A stretch of DNA of 10,714 bases from Rickettsiales bacterium (lineage in GTDB: Bacteria; Pseudomonadota; Alphaproteobacteria; Rickettsiales; UBA1997). How positions within the stretch are numbered: the first letter of the stretch is position 1; every line of letters starts with the position of its first letter. The notes beneath the pieces are model-generated. The model ran no database searches and was not told the origin of the DNA. It worked only from the letters and a program-made list of their open reading frames with translations. The translations under genes were made by a program, and so were the position numbers. Shown here piece by piece: positions 7,901-10,714 of the stretch. Where the stretch lies: positions 4,709-15,422 of the forward strand of contig CANMEW010000022.1 in assembly GCA_947496905.1 (NCBI GenBank). Direction: 5' to 3'.

Positions 7901-8013
7901 GGAAAAAGATCAACATTCATTTTATTGAAGCAGATCACGCCAACAGCAATGATGGTGATCATCAAGCTAGTAATGAAGGCGGGGCGCTTGATTGAGAGTT
8001 CGGTGATGTTCAT
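4945..8013 (-). CDS. RND-family (HAE1/AcrB-type) efflux transporter permease
   Basis: Proton-driven inner-membrane pump, normally trimeric and joined to a periplasmic adaptor and an outer-membrane channel. The 1022 residues match the family length. Order: first helix about residues 11-29; first porter loop about 30-335; helix bundle about 336-490; the second-half start near 520-542; second porter loop about 545-850; last helices about 853-1005. The proton-relay pair Asp403-Asp404 is in GLLVDDAIVVVEN, and Lys918 in GVSGKNSILLID matches the relay Lys of AcrB. Opening ISIKRP-like text (LSIKRPAFITS) and FPNIDIP at residues 37-43 are family hallmarks. Substrate cannot be read from the sequence. 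No adaptor or channel gene is in the window, unlike the common operon order. It lies 30 bases after the YbdD-like gene and abuts the amidase gene, so the three are probably one transcript. Confidence 0.95.
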   Translation of the reverse strand: MNITELSIKRPAFITSLMITIIAVGVICFNKMNVDLFPNIDIPIIFVSTTYSGAAPSEIESLVTKPLEEGISTIAGIKKLSSRSLKDNSQVVVQLYQGTDIKYAEQQIRDKINQTKSRLPDDIKEPVIRRMDPSDQPVMTLALSADLSEGELFDLADQYVRPRIEQVSNVGMVEIIGARKREIHILLDQKLLKARQISLTQVKNQLAISGQNVPIGKNNEGEKEQVFRSASEFNEIDQIKNVVVNFFSNEVSTKVSDVGEVVDTLEDETSRAFVNGKKSLFINVYRQSDSNIIKVADGVSQQMEKMEHDFATMLGKPSITGVKDASKYIRNNVRDIYETITLAVILTILTVFFFLANIRATLITAVALPISLIGSFIVMYVAGFSINVISLLALSLAVGLLVDDAIVVVENIYRKIEQGMEPKNAAIAASKEILMAVVAITAVVVSVFTPLSFMHGVVGQYLKQFGLTIAFSMMVSLIVAISIIPVLCAYLSGKKRTKIIERKSNFLEDGYEKILIFSINHPLKILVITFVVLGLSIITFKFVPKTFMAESNNGEVIVGLEMSADTNLETTSNVVLEVDKIVRQNPEVLLSAGSAGTKSSQSNRGELYVKLKSGKERGITTAEFKEKLRGQLKEFSYANPIVKDYDPSSGASRGQPFNLVLISSNQQELEKYSQKVLEKLRQDPRLKDVDSSNKATRNEFRVHVEEAAAKTYGVNAQVVGNELRGYVEGYTPTKLRQNGLEYEVRVRLREEQRDLRENFSKIYVPNLNQKLIRLTDVATSSEGQEPATINRQDRGRFIQLTASLARGVGLGNVMQDIEAMLAAEGDLKIPSHIRYSFSGDSENMQDMQSSMKFALGIAVLFIFLILTSLYESFITPFTILLALPLALCGAAYALFVAHESVNIFTMLGIFILIGVSGKNSILLIDYTNHLIEQGKSRKEALVTAGKMRLRPILMTSLALIAGTMPVAIGLSESSAQRTGMGVAIIGGLISSTILTLVVVPAVFSYIDHFRIWIKAKLKKIVE

Positions 8014-8043
8014 TGGTAAGAGATTTGGCGAGGTTGAAGGTAG

Positions 8044-8223
8044 TTAGCAGCAGCGATTAATCTTTTTCCACTTAGCTTTTTGCGCATCACGAAGAAATGT
8101 TTTTTTGTCTAAAATTTTTTCATTCGGATGATTTTTTTTGTGCCGCTCACAATAATTTTGGTAGGCAAAATTACCGCTTAAATAGTCGCGCAGAAGCAGT
8201 AAAAATTTTAGAATTTTTTTCAT
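8044..8223 (-). CDS. YbdD/YjiX-family small protein
   Basis: A 59-residue protein of the YbdD/YjiX family (DUF466). The match is the spaced pattern YQNYCERHKKNHP, then KKTFLRDAQKAKW, then the terminal RCC; the E. coli members have the same Y-x2-Y, H-x4-HP, FF-x4-QxARY and RCC order. In other bacteria the gene sits next to the peptide/pyruvate transporter CstA/BtsT and appears to assist it. Here no such transporter follows; the next gene is the RND permease, 30 bases on. The reading frame stays open upstream to 8337, but those 38 codons (reaching almost to the tRNA gene) do not look like the family, so the internal ATG at 8223 was chosen; no Shine-Dalgarno sequence supports it. Confidence 0.82.
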   Translation of the reverse strand: MKKILKFLLLLRDYLSGNFAYQNYCERHKKNHPNEKILDKKTFLRDAQKAKWKKINRCC

Positions 8224-8341
8224 TTTTAGGAGTGGAAATCGTGAAGCGAAATGAGCTGGTTGCTTTTTTGTAAAGCGACAATAGCTTGCGCCGTCCTTCT
8301 CGGGCAAGCCTTCGCAGGCTTCTAGTAAATTCCCCATCTTT

Positions 8342-8416
8342 TCCTTGGTAGCTCAGTGGTAGAGCAAGTGACTGTTAATCACTTGGTCGGGGGTTCGAAT
8401 CCCTCCCAAGGAGCCA
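8342..8416 (+). tRNA. tRNA-Asn (anticodon GTT)
   Basis: Full cloverleaf with encoded CCA. Acceptor stem TCCTTGG pairs with CCAAGGA, with discriminator G. D arm GCTC/GAGC; anticodon stem AGTGA/TCACT with loop CTGTTAA, giving anticodon GTT; variable loop TGGTC; T arm GGGGG-TTCGAAT-CCCTC with one G-T pair. It lies between the divergent small gene on the minus strand and the duplicated region on the right. Confidence 0.97.
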
Positions 8417-8420
8417 CATC
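8398..8420 (+). repeat. tRNA-Asn 3' end direct repeat, copy A (attachment-site-like)
   Basis: These 23 bases, from the T loop through CCA and four bases beyond, recur exactly at 8610-8632. Duplication of a tRNA 3' end is the usual trace left by tyrosine-recombinase integration, because the tRNA end serves as attachment site. No integrase is in the window. Confidence 0.7.
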
Positions 8421-8563
8421 CCCTACGGTACAAACTCCCAACAAATTCAGTCTCGCTTTTTCCTCGGGCAGGAGGGAGTGAGAACCCCCCAACATTAAAA
8501 TCTGGGTTCGACAAATGACGGAGGGAAAAACGCAGTTTTTTCTGAGTAATTTGCAACTCGTTC

Positions 8564-8590
8564 AAAAGAAAAAGCGCTGCTTTGCAGCGC
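8564..8590 (-). terminator. Rho-independent terminator for the minus strand (fic transcript)
   Basis: Read on the minus strand, GCGCTGC pairs perfectly with GCAGCGC around an AAA loop (8574-8590), followed by TTTTTCTTTT (8573-8564). It lies about 100 bases beyond the fic stop codon and should end that transcript before it runs antisense into the tRNA gene. Confidence 0.8.
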
Positions 8591-8609
8591 AAATAAAAAC
8601 TTTACGAGT

Positions 8610-8632
8610 AATCCCTCCCAAGGAGCCACATC
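8610..8632 (+). repeat. tRNA-Asn 3' end direct repeat, copy B (attachment-site-like)
   Basis: Exact 23-base copy of 8398-8420, including CCA. The sequence upstream is not tRNA-like, so this is only a 3' fragment. It lies between the fic stop codon and the fic terminator. Confidence 0.7.
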
Positions 8633-8692
8633 TAGCCAATTACGCGAAACAGACTCTTACTCTTGCAAGCCAAGGGATGAGAACTCCCGACA

Positions 8693-9796
8693 TTAAACCA
8701 ACCCTCTCCACTTTTTCCCCAAAAAATAACCTCGGTTTTTCTTCGCTTCAGAACTTGCCACAACGAAACCAACCTCAAGCCATTTGCTGCAGATATTGTT
8801 GGCGGCTCTGATGCCAAGTCCAAAAAGTAACGCCACGTCTTTGGTGGTGATGATTTTCTGTTTTAGAAATAAATCCAAAGCCCGTTTTTGTCTTTCGTCT
8901 AGGTGGTAAAGTAGGTCGGATTTGTCACTTTCATCACCCTTGTTTTGCAGGCTTGAGACAATATTTTTTCTCACACTTTCGAAAGCCTTCGCCATGCCAG
9001 TGCAAAAATATTCAATGAAGCTTGTGATGTCGCTTTCAGCCCTTCCCATGTAGTAATTATGATGATTGCCAATGCTTAAGGCTTGATAGTAAGAACCTAG
9101 GTCTTTGGCGTAATATTCTTCCAAGCAGTAAATACCTTTTAAGCCGTAACCACTCAAGTGAAGAATAAAAGTTGTCAGAAGTCGCGCTGTTCTGCCATTG
9201 CCGTCATAGTAAGGATGAATGGTAGCGAATTGGTAATGAGCGATTGCGGCGATGATTGGAGGTGGCAGGTCTTTTTTCGCCAATTCTTTGTTGATCCAAG
9301 CGGTCATCTGCAACATAAAAACCGGTACATCTTTTGCCTCTGGAGGCATGTAAACTATTGTGCCGCTTACGCTGTCTCGAATAACATTTTGACCATCACG
9401 ATATTTGGTTGGTTTGGCTTTTTGATTCCCAGAACTCATCACGATTGCGTGAATGGTTTGGATAATTTTCTCGTTTAGAAGTGGGTTTTTATCGGCAATT
9501 TGGTGAACATGCTCAAGAGCTGCGTAATAGCCCAAAACCTCTTTTTCATCGCGCTGCTTGGGTTTGATTTTGCCAACAGATTTGTTTTTGACGACTTTGG
9601 TAATTTCTTTTTCATTCAACTTATTGCCTTCAATCATCGTTGAATAATGCGTAGTGATCAGCTTTGTGCTTTCTCTGAGAGATGCTAAAATCTTGGGCGT
9701 AATTGGTAGGCTATTTACCACCTCCCTATTTGCCTCGATAGTCATCAGGCTTTTTGAAATGGTGGCGGTGATTTGGAATTTTGGCGTGAAGGTCAT
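8693..9796 (-). CDS. Fic family protein (class II, N-terminally autoinhibited) with C-terminal winged-helix-like region
   Basis: Fic enzymes usually transfer AMP from ATP to a target protein. The catalytic motif HPYYDGNGR (residues 201-209 counting from an upstream GTG at 9817) is complete, including the His and the Asn-Gly-Arg that bind ATP phosphates. Upstream, STMIEGN at residues 59-65 fits the inhibitory helix motif [S/T]xxxE[G/N], marking a class II protein that blocks its own ATP site. VYMPPEAKDVPVFM at residues 155-168 is the usual substrate flap. Residues 305-370 resemble a winged-helix DNA-binding fold, common at the end of this Fic group. I chose ATG 9796 because MTFTPKFQIT fits the family start; GTG 9817 would add seven residues drawn partly from a repeat element. 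Targets and any toxin role are unknown; no antitoxin gene is adjacent. Confidence 0.92.
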   Translation of the reverse strand: MTFTPKFQITATISKSLMTIEANREVVNSLPITPKILASLRESTKLITTHYSTMIEGNKLNEKEITKVVKNKSVGKIKPKQRDEKEVLGYYAALEHVHQIADKNPLLNEKIIQTIHAIVMSSGNQKAKPTKYRDGQNVIRDSVSGTIVYMPPEAKDVPVFMLQMTAWINKELAKKDLPPPIIAAIAHYQFATIHPYYDGNGRTARLLTTFILHLSGYGLKGIYCLEEYYAKDLGSYYQALSIGNHHNYYMGRAESDITSFIEYFCTGMAKAFESVRKNIVSSLQNKGDESDKSDLLYHLDERQKRALDLFLKQKIITTKDVALLFGLGIRAANNICSKWLEVGFVVASSEAKKNRGYFLGKKWRGLV

Positions 9797-9811
9797 TTGA
9801 TTCGTTCTTAA

Positions 9812-9955
9812 GGGCACCTCTAAAAATTAGATTTTTTTGAGGAATTTTGAGGAAGAAAATTTGTGAGCAGGAAAGCGTACTCTGATGTACGTGCTGTGCT
9901 ACGCAAATTTATCTGACGATAAAATTGCCGGAAAAAGCAATTTTTAGAGGTGCCC
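9812..9955 (-). mobile_element. 144-bp terminal-inverted-repeat element, copy 2 (MITE-like), at the fic 5' end
   Basis: Perfect 17-bp terminal inverted repeats GGGCACCTCTAAAAATT, with TTAA directly outside both ends (9808-9811 and 9956-9959), consistent with a four-base target duplication. The body is the reverse complement of the element at 2927-3069, with a central hairpin CGTAC/GTACG at 9876-9891. It has no coding capacity and so would depend on a transposase elsewhere. It separates the fic ATG from its original upstream DNA. Confidence 0.82.
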
Positions 9956-10007
9956 TTAAGTTTGTCGGTAGTAGCAATACTAACAAACTGCGAATAAACT
10001 GCTATTA

Positions 10008-10043
10008 AATATACCAGAGTCCAAAGGACTTTGGTATATTTTT
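10008..10043 (+). terminator. Long stem-loop with T tail (possible terminator)
   Basis: A 15-bp stem, AATATACCAGAGTCC with GGACTTTGGTATATT, has one G-T pair and a three-base AAA loop, and is followed on the plus strand by TTTGG; with the last stem bases this gives five T in a row. The shape is that of an intrinsic terminator, but no plus-strand gene ends just upstream, so it may be left over from a lost gene or be a protein-binding inverted repeat. Confidence 0.45.
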
Positions 10044-10085
10044 GGCTTTGTTGCACAACCTAAAAACAATCACCATCACCGAAAA

Positions 10086-10108
10086 CCCTCTCCCCTCAAG
10101 GGAGAGGG
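10086..10108. repeat. GC-rich hairpin CCCTCTCCC/GGGAGAGGG
   Basis: A perfect 9-bp stem around loop CTCAA, with no T tail on either strand. It is of the kind seen as dispersed intergenic palindromes in many proteobacteria. It stands about 30 bases before the first recognisable codons of the fic remnant and may mark where the missing 5' part was lost. Confidence 0.5.
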
Positions 10109-10139
10109 AGTTAGTCCTGTTTCCACTTTTACCTTTCTT

Positions 10140-10646
10140 CATTTTGAATGAAATGGTCGGATTGGTAGGTTGCTAATTGTGCTGATGTTGTTGGAAGCAA
10201 AGGTAATTCACGCGCCAATTCTTTACCCATCGACTTACTTCAAAAAACATCACGCTAAATATTACCAAAAACTTGATGCGGTCAGAACCAAAGGTGACTT
10301 CGAGGGTTGGATTTATTTTTATCTCAAGGCAATCAAGGAAAGTGCTGCTGACGCCTGTAAAAAGGCGAGGGAAATTGAGAGGTTGGAAAGGCAGTTAAGT
10401 AAGAAAATTACAACTTCAGAAAATTTTAGCTTGCCAGAAAGCCAAGCGAATCAGGCGCTAGTGACCTTGTTTCAATTTCCAATGATTAGCATTTCGGAGT
10501 TACAAAATTCCCTCAATGTTAGTTACAACACCGCCAATTCAATAATTCAGAAATTGGTTAAACTGAAAATTTTGAAACTCGAAACCAAGCAGAAGAGAAA
10601 TAAATTATTCAGATTCGAGTCTTACTTAAACTTGCTGGAGAAGTAG
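10140..10646 (+). pseudogene. 5'-truncated, decayed fic gene (C-terminal half remains)
   Basis: The frame from 10152 to the TAG at 10644 encodes NGRIGRLLIVLMLLEAK, then PILYPSTYFKKHHAKYYQKLDAVRTKGDFEGWIYFYLKAIKESAADA, then a helical and winged-helix-like tail (ISISELQNSLNVSYNTANSII). This is the classic second half of a Fic protein, starting inside the catalytic HPFxxGNGR motif. Just upstream in frame, 10140-10151 reads His-Phe-Glu-stop: the Pro and one spacer residue are missing and the expected Gly codon is TGA. Everything N-terminal, including the inhibitory and flap regions, is absent. A TTG at 10170 or the ATG at 10185 could still start a peptide of about 153-158 residues without enzymatic function. 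It differs clearly from the intact fic gene nearby (NGRIGRLL versus NGRTARLL), so it is not a recent duplicate. Confidence 0.85.
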
Positions 10647-10649
10647 TTA

Positions 10650-10714
10650 GGGAACCTCTGAAAAACCATCTTTTCCGGAAATTTTACTCGCGGGTTTTTT
10701 ATTTTTTAGTCGAG
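10650..10714 (+). mobile_element. Start of a third, diverged inverted-repeat element; cut by the window edge
   Basis: Beginning four bases after the fic remnant's stop codon, GGGAACCTCTGAAAAA matches the GGGCACCTCTAAAAA end of the two full elements at 13 of 15 aligned positions. The next bases keep the TTTTCCGG box and AATTTTA tract in the same order and spacing. The later part (CTCGCGGGTTTTTTATTTTTTAG) differs. It may be a subfamily of the same element or the end of a full insertion sequence with related ends; the rest lies outside the window. Confidence 0.5.

Larger units (their letters stand above)
8417..8697. repeat. Diverged segmental duplication downstream of tRNA-Asn
   Basis: Besides the tRNA end, a second block is shared in the same order: 8473-8499 and 8673-8697 both read close to AGGGA-TGAGAAC-CCC-ACATTAAA, about four mismatches or gaps over 27 positions. 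Offsets are 212 and 200 bases, so one roughly 200-base unit was duplicated and then diverged between the blocks. The right copy contains the fic stop codon at 8693. No protein-coding gene is credible between the copies. Confidence 0.5.

Noticed and set aside
8224..8337. 38-codon N-terminal extension of the YbdD-like protein
   Set aside because: The family begins near the internal ATG, and the extension is unlike any member and reaches almost to the tRNA gene.
8353..8592. 79-residue minus-strand frame with a GGIRTPD ending
   Set aside because: It runs antisense through the tRNA-Asn gene; this type of frame is a well-known artefact of tRNA-adjacent sequence.
8515..8811. 98-residue plus-strand frame and its 63-residue minus-strand partner
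   Set aside because: They cross the duplicated tRNA end, the terminator and the fic C-terminus; no family features.
9158..9478. 106-residue frame antisense to fic
   Set aside because: The fic motifs on the other strand are complete; this is a shadow frame.
9808..9959. CRISPR-like or tandem repeat array in the right third
   Set aside because: Repeats are two to three dispersed copies with inverted ends and no regular spacing or spacers.
9820..10056. 78-residue minus-strand frame upstream of fic
   Set aside because: It consists of the inverted-repeat element and the long stem-loop; no protein features and no separate start signal.

Overview
The window reads as about 10.7 kb of chromosome from a Gram-negative bacterium with moderately low GC. 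An RND inner-membrane pump, an AmpD-like amidase and an Escherichia-type inorganic pyrophosphatase point to a proteobacterium. The pyrophosphatase and amidase wording (for example RKQDPSHLFDW in the amidase) recalls Alphaproteobacteria of the Rickettsiales/Holosporales kind. That placement is inference from remembered family sequences, not from a search.

Layout. 1-1403 (minus): the start of an aspartokinase gene and, just upstream of it, a cysteine synthase, probably one amino-acid biosynthesis operon. 1490-2860 (plus): a YhiN/HI0933-type flavoprotein that carries an in-frame insertion. 2861-3447: a noncoding stretch with a 143-bp terminal-inverted-repeat element, a terminator and a nested palindrome. 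3448-4215 (plus): a 68-residue unknown protein and inorganic pyrophosphatase. 4180-8223 (minus): a likely operon of a YbdD/YjiX small protein, an RND efflux permease and an AmpD-like amidase; the last overlaps the pyrophosphatase gene tail to tail. 8342-8416 (plus): tRNA-Asn(GTT). 8417-10714: an accessory-looking region with a duplicated tRNA 3' end, an intact autoinhibited Fic protein (minus), a second copy of the inverted-repeat element at the 5' end of the fic gene, several hairpins, a decayed second fic gene (plus) and the start of a third, diverged element at the window edge.

The housekeeping genes are ordinary. The most interesting signal is small-repeat biology. Two 143-144 bp elements share 17-bp ends that begin GGGCACC; one is flanked by TTAA on both sides. 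A related third end sits at the right edge. The flavoprotein gene contains a separate insertion of exactly 129 bp (43 codons, including one copy of a TTAGA direct repeat). Its core resembles the central palindrome of the larger elements. This behaves like the protein-tolerated palindromic elements known from Rickettsia, but I do not recognise the sequence. The tRNA-Asn end duplication and the two fic genes suggest that the right third of the window is a site of repeated insertion and decay.
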